Source: Pseudomonas brassicacearum
GTDB lineage: Bacteria; Pseudomonadota; Gammaproteobacteria; Pseudomonadales; Pseudomonadaceae
Assembly (NCBI RefSeq): GCF_003732225.1
Contig: NZ_MOBJ01000002.1
Location: forward strand, 186,001-250,000
Length of the DNA stretch: 64,000 nucleotides
Direction of reading: 5' to 3'
Both the position numbers and the translations under genes were made by a program. Shown here piece after piece: positions 16,599-25,009 of this stretch. Below the pieces are notes generated by a model. That model searched no databases. It saw only the letters and a list, made by a program, of their open reading frames with translations, and was not told the origin of the DNA. Within the stretch, counting starts at the first letter, position 1; every line of letters begins with the position of its first letter.

Positions 16599-16756
16599 GG
16601 CGCAATCCTCTGGGTGTTCGCTGACTATAGACCCGCATCTGCACCGGCTGCCACTGTCGGTACGACGCTAGACCTAGGTCGGGGTATGGTCTTTGGCGCC
16701 AGTAGCGCTAAACTCGGGTTGGCTGTCTTTTTTGTCCACTCTGGCTGGAATCAAAA

Positions 16757-18823
16757 ATGAAAAATAATAATAGCCTGCTACGCCACTTACCTTGGCTGGT
16801 GCTGGCAGTTGTAGGCGCGTGCGCCTTGGGAGTTGTGGCCTTGCGCCGCGGCGAGGCGATCAACGCCTTGTGGATTGTGGTCGCGGCAGTCGCCATTTAT
16901 CTGGTTGCGTACCGTTACTACAGTCTGTTTATTGCTAACAATGTGATGCAGCTCGATCCACTGCGAGCTACCCCCGCAGTGCTCAACAACGATGGTCTGG
17001 ACTATGTGCCGACCAACAAACACATCCTTTTCGGTCACCACTTCGCCGCCATCGCGGGCGCCGGGCCACTGGTCGGCCCAGTACTGGCGGCGCAGATGGG
17101 CTATTTGCCCGGTACGCTCTGGCTGATCGCCGGCGTGGTGCTGGCCGGTGCCGTTCAGGATTTCATGGTCCTGTTCATGTCGACCCGCCGCAACGGTCGC
17201 TCCCTGGGCGACATGGTCCGTGAGGAAATGGGCCGCATCCCCGGGACCATCGCGCTGTTTGGCTGCTTCCTGATCATGATCATCATCCTCGCGGTGCTGG
17301 CGCTGATCGTGGTCAAGGCCCTGGCCGAAAGCCCGTGGGGCATTTTCACGGTGATGGCGACCATCCCGATCGCGATGTTCATGGGCGTGTACATGCGCTA
17401 CATCCGCCCGGGCCGCATCGGTGAAATCTCCATCGTCGGTGTGCTGCTGTTGCTCGGTTCGATCTGGCTCGGTGGGCAGATTGCCGCTGATCCGGTCTGG
17501 GCCAAGGCGTTCAGCTTCACCGGGATCCAGATCACCTGGATGCTGATCGGCTACGGTTTCGTTGCCGCGGTACTGCCGGTCTGGCTGATCCTGGCGCCAC
17601 GTGACTACCTGTCGACCTTCCTCAAAATCGGCACCATCGTTGCCTTGGCAATCGGCATCCTGATCACCATGCCCGAGCTGAAAATGCCGGCACTGACCCA
17701 GTTCATCGATGGCACCGGACCGGTGTGGAAGGGCGGGCTGTTCCCGTTCCTGTTCATCACCATCGCCTGTGGCGCGGTCTCCGGTTTCCACGCGCTGATC
17801 GCTTCGGGGACAACGCCCAAGCTGCTGGCCAGCGAAAGTCATGCCCGTTACATCGGTTATGGCGGCATGCTGATGGAGTCCTTCGTGGCCATCATGGCAA
17901 TGGTGGCCGCTTCGGTGATCGAACCTGGCGTGTACTTCGCGATGAACAGCCCGGCGGCGATCGTCGGCGGTGATGTGATGCAAGTCGCGCAAACCGTCAG
18001 CAGCTGGGGCTTTGCGATCACCCCGGAAGCCCTGCAAGCGGTGGCCAGGGACATTGGTGAAACCACCGTTCTGGCTCGCGCCGGCGGTGCGCCGACCCTG
18101 GCGGTCGGTATCGCGCAGATCCTGCACAGTGTTCTGCCGGGTGAAAACACCATGGCGTTCTGGTACCACTTCGCGATCCTGTTCGAAGCGCTGTTCATCC
18201 TGACCGCGGTCGACGCCGGGACGCGTGCCGGGCGTTTCATGCTGCAGGACTTGCTTGGCTCCTTTGTGCCAGCGCTCAGACGCACGGAATCCTGGACTGC
18301 GAACCTGATCGCGACCGGTGGTTGCGTGGCGATGTGGGGTTACCTGCTGTACCAAGGCGTGATCGACCCGCTGGGTGGCATCAACACCTTGTGGCCGCTG
18401 TTCGGTATCTCCAACCAGATGCTGGCCGGTATCGCGCTGATGCTCGGCACCGTTGTGCTGATCAAAATGAAACGCCAACGCTACATCTGGGTGACCTTGC
18501 TGCCAGCGGCCTGGCTGTTGATCTGCACCACCACCGCCGGTTTCATCAAGTTGTTCGACGCCAACCCGGCGATCGGCTTCCTGTCGCTGGCGAAGAAATA
18601 CAGCGATGCCCTGGCCAACGGTCAGATCCTCGCACCGGCCAAGGACATCACGCAGATGCAGCACGTGATCTACAACGCCTACACCAACGCAACGCTGACG
18701 GCGCTGTTCCTGTTCGTGGTCTTCAGCATCCTGTTCTATGCGCTCAAGGTCGGTATTTCCGCCTGGGGCAGTAAGGAACGCACGGATAAAGAATCGCCAT
18801 TCCAGACTGTTCCGGACGCGTAA
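16757..18823 (+). CDS. cstA: carbon starvation/pyruvate transporter, CstA-BtsT family
   Basis: A 688-residue inner-membrane protein with about 18 hydrophobic segments. NKHILFGHHFAAIAGAGPLVGPVLAAQMGYLPG-type sequence near residues 90-120 and SGFHALIASGTTPK in the middle define the CstA family. E. coli members BtsT and CstA import pyruvate or peptides; P. aeruginosa PA4606 is the syntenic gene. The product is close in length to BtsT. A DUF466 gene starts 15 bases after the stop, the normal partner for this family. Which substrate is used here is not visible. Confidence 0.92.
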   Translation: MKNNNSLLRHLPWLVLAVVGACALGVVALRRGEAINALWIVVAAVAIYLVAYRYYSLFIANNVMQLDPLRATPAVLNNDGLDYVPTNKHILFGHHFAAIAGAGPLVGPVLAAQMGYLPGTLWLIAGVVLAGAVQDFMVLFMSTRRNGRSLGDMVREEMGRIPGTIALFGCFLIMIIILAVLALIVVKALAESPWGIFTVMATIPIAMFMGVYMRYIRPGRIGEISIVGVLLLLGSIWLGGQIAADPVWAKAFSFTGIQITWMLIGYGFVAAVLPVWLILAPRDYLSTFLKIGTIVALAIGILITMPELKMPALTQFIDGTGPVWKGGLFPFLFITIACGAVSGFHALIASGTTPKLLASESHARYIGYGGMLMESFVAIMAMVAASVIEPGVYFAMNSPAAIVGGDVMQVAQTVSSWGFAITPEALQAVARDIGETTVLARAGGAPTLAVGIAQILHSVLPGENTMAFWYHFAILFEALFILTAVDAGTRAGRFMLQDLLGSFVPALRRTESWTANLIATGGCVAMWGYLLYQGVIDPLGGINTLWPLFGISNQMLAGIALMLGTVVLIKMKRQRYIWVTLLPAAWLLICTTTAGFIKLFDANPAIGFLSLAKKYSDALANGQILAPAKDITQMQHVIYNAYTNATLTALFLFVVFSILFYALKVGISAWGSKERTDKESPFQTVPDA

Positions 18824-18838
18824 TCGAGGATTGCAACT

Positions 18839-19036
18839 ATGTTCAATGACCTGAGTCGCCTCGGTAAATACCTCGGTCAGGCCGCGCGCCTGATGGTCGG
18901 CATGCCCGACTACGACACCTACGTCGAGCATATGCAAACCAAACACCCGGACAAACCGGTGATGAGCTACGAGGCGTTCTTTCGGGAACGCCAGGAGGCT
19001 CGTTACGGTGGCAAGGGTGGGCCGAAGTGCTGTTGA
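18839..19036 (+). CDS. YbdD/YjiX family small protein (DUF466)
   Basis: A 65-residue basic protein with the [28 protein letters not shown] pattern of DUF466, ending KCC. Such proteins nearly always follow cstA/btsT genes and are thought to be needed for transport activity. It starts 15 bases after the transporter. A REP pair separates it from the next gene. Confidence 0.92.
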   Translation: MFNDLSRLGKYLGQAARLMVGMPDYDTYVEHMQTKHPDKPVMSYEAFFRERQEARYGGKGGPKCC

Positions 19037-19081
19037 CTCGCTGACGGCGGGTTAACAGCTGTGATGTGGGAGCAGGCTTTT

Positions 19082-19168
19082 TGTGGGAGCGAGCTTGCTC
19101 GCGATGCAGGCAACTCGGTTTATCGACAAAACCGAGGTGATGCCATCGCGAGCAAGCTCGCTCCCACA
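19082..19168. repeat. REP pair (BIME)
   Basis: TGTGGGAGCGAGCTTGCTCG... (19082-19106) and its inverse (19144-19168) flank a short inner hairpin around CTCGGTTT / AAACCGAG. Located between the DUF466 gene and the G3E GTPase gene, both on the plus strand. Confidence 0.95.
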
Positions 19169-19215
19169 CAAGTCCGCTTCCACTTTTTTATTTGTGCAGT
19201 TGAAGGAGATCGAGT

Positions 19216-20187
19216 TTGTCCTCTCCCATTCCGGTAACAGTCCTCAGTGGCTTTCTCGGTGCCGGCAAAACCACGTTGCTGCGCCACCTGCTCAAAGCCG
19301 AGCACGGCCTGAAAATCGCCGTGATCGAGAACGAATTCAGCGACGCCGGCATCGACACCCAGCTACTGGGTGATGAGCCGGTGCAAGTCATGACGTTGTC
19401 CAACGGCTGCGTCTGCTGCACTATTCACACCGACCTGACCAAGGCCCTGTACCTGTTACTCGAACGCCTGGACAGCGGTGAAATCGCCTTCGACCGTCTG
19501 GTGATCGAATGCACCGGCCTGGCTGATCCGGCGCCGGTAGCGCAAACCTTTTTTATCGATGAAGAGCTGCGCGAGCGCTACATCCTCGACGGCATCATCA
19601 CCCTGGTCGATGCGGCTCACGCCGAGCAGCACCTGACCCAGACCATCGCTCAGGCGCAGATCGGTTTTGCCGACCGCTTGCTGGTGAGCAAGCGCGATCT
19701 GGTCGACGAGGCGACGTTTAACGCTCTGAGCGAACGTCTGACCCGGATCAATCGTCGCGCGCCGATCCGCGTGGTCGAACACGGCAAGATCGATCTGGCC
19801 GAGTTGCTCGATGTGCGTGGCTTCAATCTCAACGCCGACCTCGGCGGCGGTGTAAGCCTGCGTCCGCTGAGCAAGGCGCCTTCCATCGATCGTATCTCCA
19901 GCCTGGTGCTGCGTACCGACAAAGCGCTGGATATCGACAAGCTCAGCGAGTTCATGAACGAACTGCTGGAAGACCACGGCAAGCAACTGCTGCGCTACAA
20001 AGGTGTGCTGAACATCATCAGCGAACCACGACGCATGGTGTTTCAGGGCGTGCTGAAGTTGTACGGTTTTGACTGGGATACTGAGTGGGCCGAGGATGAA
20101 GCGCGCGAGAGCGTGATCGTGTTTATCGCCGATGAATTGCCGGAAGAGAAAATCCGCGCAGGGTTTGCGCGGGTGTCTGCGGAGTAA
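19216..20187 (+). CDS. yjiA: G3E family GTPase (YjiA/CobW type)
   Basis: The 323-residue protein has the P-loop GFLGAGKTTL, the metal-binding motif GCVCC, a Walker B/switch region with ECTGLADP, and a C-terminal CobW domain. G3E GTPases insert or hand over metal ions to target proteins; YjiA binds zinc and other divalent ions. The start is TTG at 19216, supported by AAGGAG 7 bases before it and by the absence of a better ATG. In P. aeruginosa the same place (PA4604) follows the cstA pair; E. coli yjiA likewise adjoins yjiX-btsT, so a link to this transporter is plausible. Confidence 0.92.
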   Translation: MSSPIPVTVLSGFLGAGKTTLLRHLLKAEHGLKIAVIENEFSDAGIDTQLLGDEPVQVMTLSNGCVCCTIHTDLTKALYLLLERLDSGEIAFDRLVIECTGLADPAPVAQTFFIDEELRERYILDGIITLVDAAHAEQHLTQTIAQAQIGFADRLLVSKRDLVDEATFNALSERLTRINRRAPIRVVEHGKIDLAELLDVRGFNLNADLGGGVSLRPLSKAPSIDRISSLVLRTDKALDIDKLSEFMNELLEDHGKQLLRYKGVLNIISEPRRMVFQGVLKLYGFDWDTEWAEDEARESVIVFIADELPEEKIRAGFARVSAE

Positions 20188-20219
20188 GGTCGGGCATTTT
20201 TAGCGTGTTTGAGGCCGCT

Positions 20220-20310
20220 ATCGCGAGCAAGCTCGCTCCCACACTTGATCTGTATTGCCCACTCTATGTGGTTCGACACAAATCCAATGTGGGAGCGAGC
20301 TTGCTCGCGA
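20220..20310. repeat. REP pair (BIME)
   Basis: Inverse copy at 20220-20243 and direct copy at 20288-20310, in the opposite arrangement to the pair at 19082. It lies between the convergent GTPase and GntR genes. Confidence 0.95.
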
Positions 20311-20335
20311 AGGCGATCTAACCGGCAACACGATT

Positions 20336-21046
20336 TCAACTAGACGCTAGCCCTGAGTTCAGCAGTTTCTCCTCAATATGATCCAGATGCAGGGTCATCA
20401 GCCCCTCGGCAGCCTTGGCATCCCCTCGCTCCACCGCCTCGACAATCGCCGCATGCTCTTGCCACGCACAATGACTGCACGACTGTTCTTCGTAGCAGGC
20501 GATAGCCAGTGAAGTCAGCGGCACCAGGCTTCCGAGAAATTGGGCCAGCGGTGCATTGCCGGCGACTTGCGCCAGTTGCAGATGGAACTCACCCGACAGG
20601 CGAATCGCCGACCCGCGTTGGTTTTGTTCGATGCAGCGGCGTTCGCGGTCGATCAGTTCGCGTAACTGCGGCAGGTGCCGGGAAGTTGGTTGTTGGCAGG
20701 CCAGTCGCACCAGGGTGGTTTCTGTCAGCCTTCGGGCGTGGAGTATCTGGCGAGTTTGTTCGGCATCGGGGGCCGCGACTTGCGGGCGATGATTGGGCCG
20801 CAGAATGACCACCTGCTGATGGGACAACCGCGCCAGTACCTCGCGGATGATACTGCGGCTGACGCCAAATGCCTGGCCAAGGCTTTCTTCGGTGAATCGG
20901 CTGGCCGGGGCAATGCGTTGTTCAAGAATGGCGTCGAAAATCTGCGGATAGATGTCGTCGACGCAACGCTTTTTTTCGCTCTGGCGGCGCAGGGGCAGGG
21001 CGGCGGAAATCGAGAAAACGGGATTCTTCAAGGCGTAGGAACTCAT
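20336..21046 (-). CDS. GntR-family regulator, FCD (FadR) type
   Basis: A 236-residue regulator with an N-terminal winged helix-turn-helix (FTEESLGQAFGVSRSIIREVLARLSHQQVVI) followed by an all-alpha FCD ligand domain (RRLTETTLVRLAC, FHLQLAQVAGNAPLAQFL, MTLHLDHIEEKLL). The histidines in FHLQL and TLHLDH are those that commonly hold a metal and an organic acid in this family. It is 48 bases downstream of another FCD regulator and dctA on the same strand, suggesting a regulator pair for carboxylate use. Target genes are unknown. Confidence 0.85.
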   Translation of the reverse strand: MSSYALKNPVFSISAALPLRRQSEKKRCVDDIYPQIFDAILEQRIAPASRFTEESLGQAFGVSRSIIREVLARLSHQQVVILRPNHRPQVAAPDAEQTRQILHARRLTETTLVRLACQQPTSRHLPQLRELIDRERRCIEQNQRGSAIRLSGEFHLQLAQVAGNAPLAQFLGSLVPLTSLAIACYEEQSCSHCAWQEHAAIVEAVERGDAKAAEGLMTLHLDHIEEKLLNSGLASS

Positions 21047-21094
21047 GGCCTGTCTCCAGTCCGGTTGCCGATAGGGTTTTTTCTACTACAGCTA

Positions 21095-21808
21095 TTAGCC
21101 CAGATTGTCGTCCGGGATGTTCAGTTCAATGCCCATGCGTTTCCCTTCCTGAAGGATGTGCCGGCGCATTTCGGCGCTGGCCAGGGCGCTGTTTTTGCTG
21201 CGGATCGCACGCACCACGGTTTCGTTTTCTTCCAGGCGCTCGGCCAAATGCTCCGGCGAATTGCGCAGCATCTCGGCGCTCTGTTTGAGCGCGTTGCTGG
21301 TTTGCTGCACGACGTTCTGGAAGATCGGGTTCGAGGTCAGGGTGAACAGCTCTTCGTGGAAGTCGATGTAGGCGTTCATCCCGGCTTCGCTGTCATTGGC
21401 TTCGAGGGCTTCGCGCATGTCCATCAGCGTCAGGCGCAGTTGGCCGATTTCCTTGCTGCTGATGGATTGGGCAACCAGCCCGACAATGAACGGTTCGAGG
21501 GTGTAACGCAGTTGCAGTACATCCTCCAGGCTGGCGCCGGCCACGCCACTGTCAGTGGTTGGCGCATCATCGAGGCTGGCTTCCAGTACCACCACGCCCT
21601 TGCCGGGCATGGAACGCACCAGGCCGAGGGTCTCCAGCACAATTACCGCTTCACGCAGGCTCGGCCGACTGATGCCCAGTTGTTCAGCCAGTTCGCGTTG
21701 CCCCGGCAACATATCGCCAGAGCGCCACTGCCCACGCGCCAACGCGGCGCGAAGCTTTTGAACCACTGAATTTACAACTGTTGACGAGGTGATCACTGTT
21801 CGCTCCAT
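21095..21808 (-). CDS. GntR-family regulator, FCD (FadR) type, next to dctA
   Basis: A 237-residue regulator: winged helix region with MLPGQRELAEQLGISRPSLREAVIVLETLGLVRSMPG, then an FCD domain (YTLEPFIVGLVA, YIDFHEELFTLTSNPIFQNVV, MRRHILQEGKRM). The ATG at 21808 gives the usual N terminus; the frame is open for 64 more residues, which overlap nothing conserved and would run close to dctA. It lies 55 bases after dctA in the same direction, so it may repress or activate that transporter gene in response to its substrate. A matching operator candidate is at 23246-23256. Confidence 0.88.
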   Translation of the reverse strand: MERTVITSSTVVNSVVQKLRAALARGQWRSGDMLPGQRELAEQLGISRPSLREAVIVLETLGLVRSMPGKGVVVLEASLDDAPTTDSGVAGASLEDVLQLRYTLEPFIVGLVAQSISSKEIGQLRLTLMDMREALEANDSEAGMNAYIDFHEELFTLTSNPIFQNVVQQTSNALKQSAEMLRNSPEHLAERLEENETVVRAIRSKNSALASAEMRRHILQEGKRMGIELNIPDDNLG

Positions 21809-21863
21809 GAGAGTCGGTAAGGCGTTGGTTATTGTGCCTGCCAATGACAGGCGCAAGGTTGGG

Positions 21864-23177
21864 TCAAAACTCTTGCTGATGTGCCGGTGGTGGAGCTTTA
21901 CGCGGCTGGAAGGTGTAACCCTGCTCGCCGGACAGTACCTTGTTGGCACGCTGGACATCGATGTCTTTTTCCCAGCGGGCGATGGCCACGGTGGCGACAC
22001 AGTTACCGATCAGGTTGGTCAGTGCCCGGCCGATGCCCATGAACCAGTCCACCGCGAGTACCAGCACCAGACCTACCACCGGAATCGCCGGGATCGCAGT
22101 CAGGGTCGCCGCCAGAATCACCAGTGCCGAGCCGGGAATGCCGTGGGCGCCTTTGGAGGTGATCAGCGAGACCAGCAGGATCGTCAGCAAATCGGTCATG
22201 GCCAGCGGCGTACCGGTGGCATTGGCGATGAACACGATGGCCAGGGTCAGGTAGATCGAAAAACCATCGAGGTTGAATGAGTATCCGGTGGGAATCACCA
22301 GGCCCACCGTCGAACTGCCGATGCCCAGGTGCTCAAGTTTGCGCATGATTTGCGGCAGCACGGCGTCGGAGGAGGCGGTGCCCAGAACGATCAGCAACTC
22401 TTCGCGCAGGTACTTGAGAAACGGCAGCATCCGCAGGCCGGACAGACGCATCACCAAGCCGAGGACCAGTGACACGAACACCGCACACGTCAGGTAGAAC
22501 AGACCGATCAGACTGCCCAGGTGTTGCAGTGAATCCAGGCCATATTTGCTGGTGGTAAAGGCAATCGCACCAAACACACCAATCGGTGCCAGACGCACGA
22601 TCATGCCCATGATGCGGAAGATCACATGGCTGAGCTCGTTGATCAGTCGCGAGATTCCCGACGCCGCTTCACCCACCAGGTTCAGCGCGCTGCCGAACAA
22701 CACCGAAAACAGCAGCACTTGCAGGATGTTGTTGTCGGCGAATGCACCCATCACCGAGGTCGGAATCAGATCCATCAGGAACTGGGTGGTAGTGTGCATG
22801 TGCTGGCCACGCTGGGCGATGTCACCCATGTCGGCGGTGGAAAGTTGATCCAGATGAATATTCGCACCACTGCCGATGCCGGTGCTGAACGCGAACACCA
22901 GACCGATCACCAAGGCGATGGTGGTCAGCACTTCGAAGTAAATCACCGATTTGAGGCCGATGCGCCCGACCTTTTTCAGATCGCCAGCGCCGGAAATGCC
23001 GCTGACTACCACGCAGAACACGATCAGGCCGATGAGCATTTTGATCAGTTTGATGAAGCCGTCGCCGAGAGGTTTTAGCTGGGCGGAGTATTCGGGAAGG
23101 ACCAGTCCGCAGATGATGCCAAGCACCAGTCCAAGGACAACCTGAAGGAAAATTGAGCGCGAGCACCATCTGAGCAT
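21864..23177 (-). CDS. dctA: DctA-type dicarboxylate:cation symporter
   Basis: The 437-residue membrane protein belongs to the glutamate/dicarboxylate transporter family (DAACS). It has LGxGFIKLIKMLIGLIVFCVV near the N terminus, the serine-rich re-entrant loop LGTASSDAVLPQIM, GYSFNLDGFSIYLT in helix 7, and SKGAHGIPGSALVIL in the second loop. The C terminus is charged. DctA imports succinate, fumarate and malate in Pseudomonas; this copy may be a paralogue for related acids because it is linked to FCD regulators rather than DctBD. Confidence 0.88.
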   Translation of the reverse strand: MLRWCSRSIFLQVVLGLVLGIICGLVLPEYSAQLKPLGDGFIKLIKMLIGLIVFCVVVSGISGAGDLKKVGRIGLKSVIYFEVLTTIALVIGLVFAFSTGIGSGANIHLDQLSTADMGDIAQRGQHMHTTTQFLMDLIPTSVMGAFADNNILQVLLFSVLFGSALNLVGEAASGISRLINELSHVIFRIMGMIVRLAPIGVFGAIAFTTSKYGLDSLQHLGSLIGLFYLTCAVFVSLVLGLVMRLSGLRMLPFLKYLREELLIVLGTASSDAVLPQIMRKLEHLGIGSSTVGLVIPTGYSFNLDGFSIYLTLAIVFIANATGTPLAMTDLLTILLVSLITSKGAHGIPGSALVILAATLTAIPAIPVVGLVLVLAVDWFMGIGRALTNLIGNCVATVAIARWEKDIDVQRANKVLSGEQGYTFQPRKAPPPAHQQEF

Positions 23178-23245
23178 GGGAGGAATCCTGGTGAGTGTCC
23201 TGGGTGCTGTGCGCTGTGCGCATCAGATTCAGGACTTAATTATTG

Positions 23246-23256
23246 TGGTCTTACCG
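23246..23256. promoter_or_regulatory. candidate FCD-GntR operator before dctA
   Basis: TGGTCTTACCG contains GGT-N3-ACC, the core symmetry used by FCD regulators such as PdhR and LldR. It lies 69-79 bases before the dctA start, in a place suited to control by the adjacent regulator. The arms are short, so this is tentative. Confidence 0.35.
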
Positions 23257-23354
23257 GTATGTCCAGTGCAGGCGCAGTTTAGGCTCGAATTTGGCAGAGT
23301 TACAAGAGGGTAGGTGAATATTGGCATGACCGGTCTGACCAGTGGTGCTGGTCC

Positions 23355-23451
23355 CGTAGGAGCTGCCGAAGGCTGCGATCTTTTGATTTTGGCGTCCGCG
23401 ATACCGATGAAGAGCAAGATCAAAAGATCGCAGCCTGCGGCAGCTCCTACG
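23355..23451. repeat. 33-bp inverted repeat, GTAGGAGCTGC family
   Basis: Arms 23355-23387 and 23419-23451 are inverse copies with one mismatch (GCCGAAGGC against GCCTGCGGC on the other arm). It lies in the 353-base gap between dctA and glyA, which otherwise holds the dctA promoter and the glyA terminator. Confidence 0.93.
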
Positions 23452-23474
23452 CCGGGTAGTGAGGATCTGAGGAC

Positions 23475-23506
23475 GAAAAAAAGCCCGGCCATTACTGGCC
23501 GGGCTT
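23475..23506 (-). terminator. glyA terminator
   Basis: AAGCCCGGCC (23481-23490) pairs with GGCCGGGCTT (23497-23506) across a 6-base loop. The run of A at 23475-23482 gives a U-tract on the minus-strand transcript, 25 bases after the glyA stop. Confidence 0.92.
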
Positions 23507-23530
23507 TACGTGCTGCTGTCTGCGGGCTGA

Positions 23531-24784
23531 TTAAGCGCCGTATACCGGCAGCTTTTTGCAGATAGCCTTGACCTTCTCGCGAACGGCGTCGATGACGGCG
23601 TCATTGTTCAGGTCTGCCAGGATGTCGCAGATCCAGCCGGCCAGCTCTTTGCACTCAGCCTCTTTGAAGCCGCGAGTGGTCACGGCCGGAGTACCGAAGC
23701 GCAGACCGGAGGTGACGAACGGGGAGCGTGGATCGTTCGGTACCGAGTTCTTGTTCACGGTGATGAACGCTTTGCCCAGAGCTGCGTCAGCGTCTTTACC
23801 GGAGATTTCCTGCTTGATCAGCGACAGCAGGAACAGGTGGTTTTCAGTACCACCGGAGACCACGTCAAAACCGCGCTCGATGAATACACCGGCCATGGCC
23901 TGGGCGTTTTTGACCACTTGTTGCTGGTAGGTCTTGAACTCAGGCTGCAGTGCTTCCTTGAAGCAGATCGCTTTAGCGGCGATCACGTGTTCCAGCGGGC
24001 CGCCCTGGGCACCCGGGAATACCGCGGAGTTCAGCTTCTTCTCGATGTCGGCGTTGGCGCGAGCCAGGATCAGGCCGCCACGTGGACCGCGCAGGGTCTT
24101 GTGGGTGGTGGTGGTGACCACGTCAGCGAATGGAACCGGGTTCGGGTAGACGCCAGCAGCGACCAGCCCCGCAACGTGTGCCATATCAACAAAGAGATAG
24201 GCGCCGACCTTGTCAGCGATCTCGCGAAAGCGCGGGAAGTCCAGAATCTGCGAGTAGGCAGAGAAACCGGCCACGATCATTTTTGGCTTGTGTTCTACCG
24301 CCAGACGCTCGACTTCGTCGTAGTCGATCAGGCCGTTGCTGTCGATACCGTACTGCACGGCGTTGTACAGCTTGCCGGAGGAGGAAACGCTGGCGCCGTG
24401 GGTCAGGTGACCGCCGTGGGCCAGGCTCATGCCCAGAATGGTGTCGCCAGCTTGCAGCAGGGCCAGGTAAACGGCGCTGTTGGCTTGCGAACCTGCGTGT
24501 GGCTGAACGTTGGCGTAATCGGCGCCGAACAGTTCCTTGGCTCGATCAATTGCAAGCTGCTCAACAATGTCGACGTACTCGCAACCACCGTAGTAGCGCT
24601 TGCCTGGGTAGCCTTCGGCGTACTTGTTGGTCAGAACCGAGCCTTGAGCTTCCATCACCGCTGGGCTGGTGTAGTTTTCCGAAGCGATCAGCTCGATGTG
24701 TTCTTCCTGGCGCTGAGCTTCTTGCTCCATGGCGGCAAAAAGGTCGGCGTCGTACTTGGCAATAGTCAAATCACGGCTGAACAT
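23531..24784 (-). CDS. glyA: serine hydroxymethyltransferase
   Basis: GlyA converts serine and tetrahydrofolate to glycine and methylene-tetrahydrofolate with pyridoxal phosphate. The 417-residue protein has [21 protein letters not shown] at the N terminus, the YPGKRYYGG substrate loop, [12 protein letters not shown], and the PLP lysine in [14 protein letters not shown]. The start [12 protein letters not shown] at 24784 is the family start; four upstream residues are not. Next to morA it matches PA4602 of P. aeruginosa. Pseudomonas genomes often have more than one glyA. Confidence 0.97.
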   Translation of the reverse strand: MFSRDLTIAKYDADLFAAMEQEAQRQEEHIELIASENYTSPAVMEAQGSVLTNKYAEGYPGKRYYGGCEYVDIVEQLAIDRAKELFGADYANVQPHAGSQANSAVYLALLQAGDTILGMSLAHGGHLTHGASVSSSGKLYNAVQYGIDSNGLIDYDEVERLAVEHKPKMIVAGFSAYSQILDFPRFREIADKVGAYLFVDMAHVAGLVAAGVYPNPVPFADVVTTTTHKTLRGPRGGLILARANADIEKKLNSAVFPGAQGGPLEHVIAAKAICFKEALQPEFKTYQQQVVKNAQAMAGVFIERGFDVVSGGTENHLFLLSLIKQEISGKDADAALGKAFITVNKNSVPNDPRSPFVTSGLRFGTPAVTTRGFKEAECKELAGWICDILADLNNDAVIDAVREKVKAICKKLPVYGA

Positions 24785-24915
24785 GGCGGTCCTCAAGGAT
24801 CGGGGGCAGAAAAGGAAGGCATTCTAACCCAATGGGTTTTGTCTGGCATATGAAAGGACATCATGTCGCAGACAAGTGGTGTTCATGACGGGATATGCGG
24901 CGATTGTGCAGGCCT

Positions 24916-24985
24916 CATCGCGAGCAAGCTCGCTCCCACATCTATTTGAAATGCGTTCCCTGTGGGAGCGAGCTTGCTCGCGATG
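24916..24985. repeat. REP pair (BIME)
   Basis: Inverse copy at 24916-24940 and direct copy at 24961-24985 with only 20 bases between, the tightest pair in the window. It lies between morA and glyA, both minus strand, close after the morA stop. Confidence 0.95.
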
Positions 24986-25009
24986 GCGTCATACGCCGCA
25001 CCGCAAATC

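Noticed and set aside
16787..18946. Long open frame (719 codons) on the minus strand opposite cstA
   Set aside because: Its residues are dominated by Arg, His, Gln and Asp as expected for the shadow of a GC-rich membrane gene; it has no family pattern or ribosome site.
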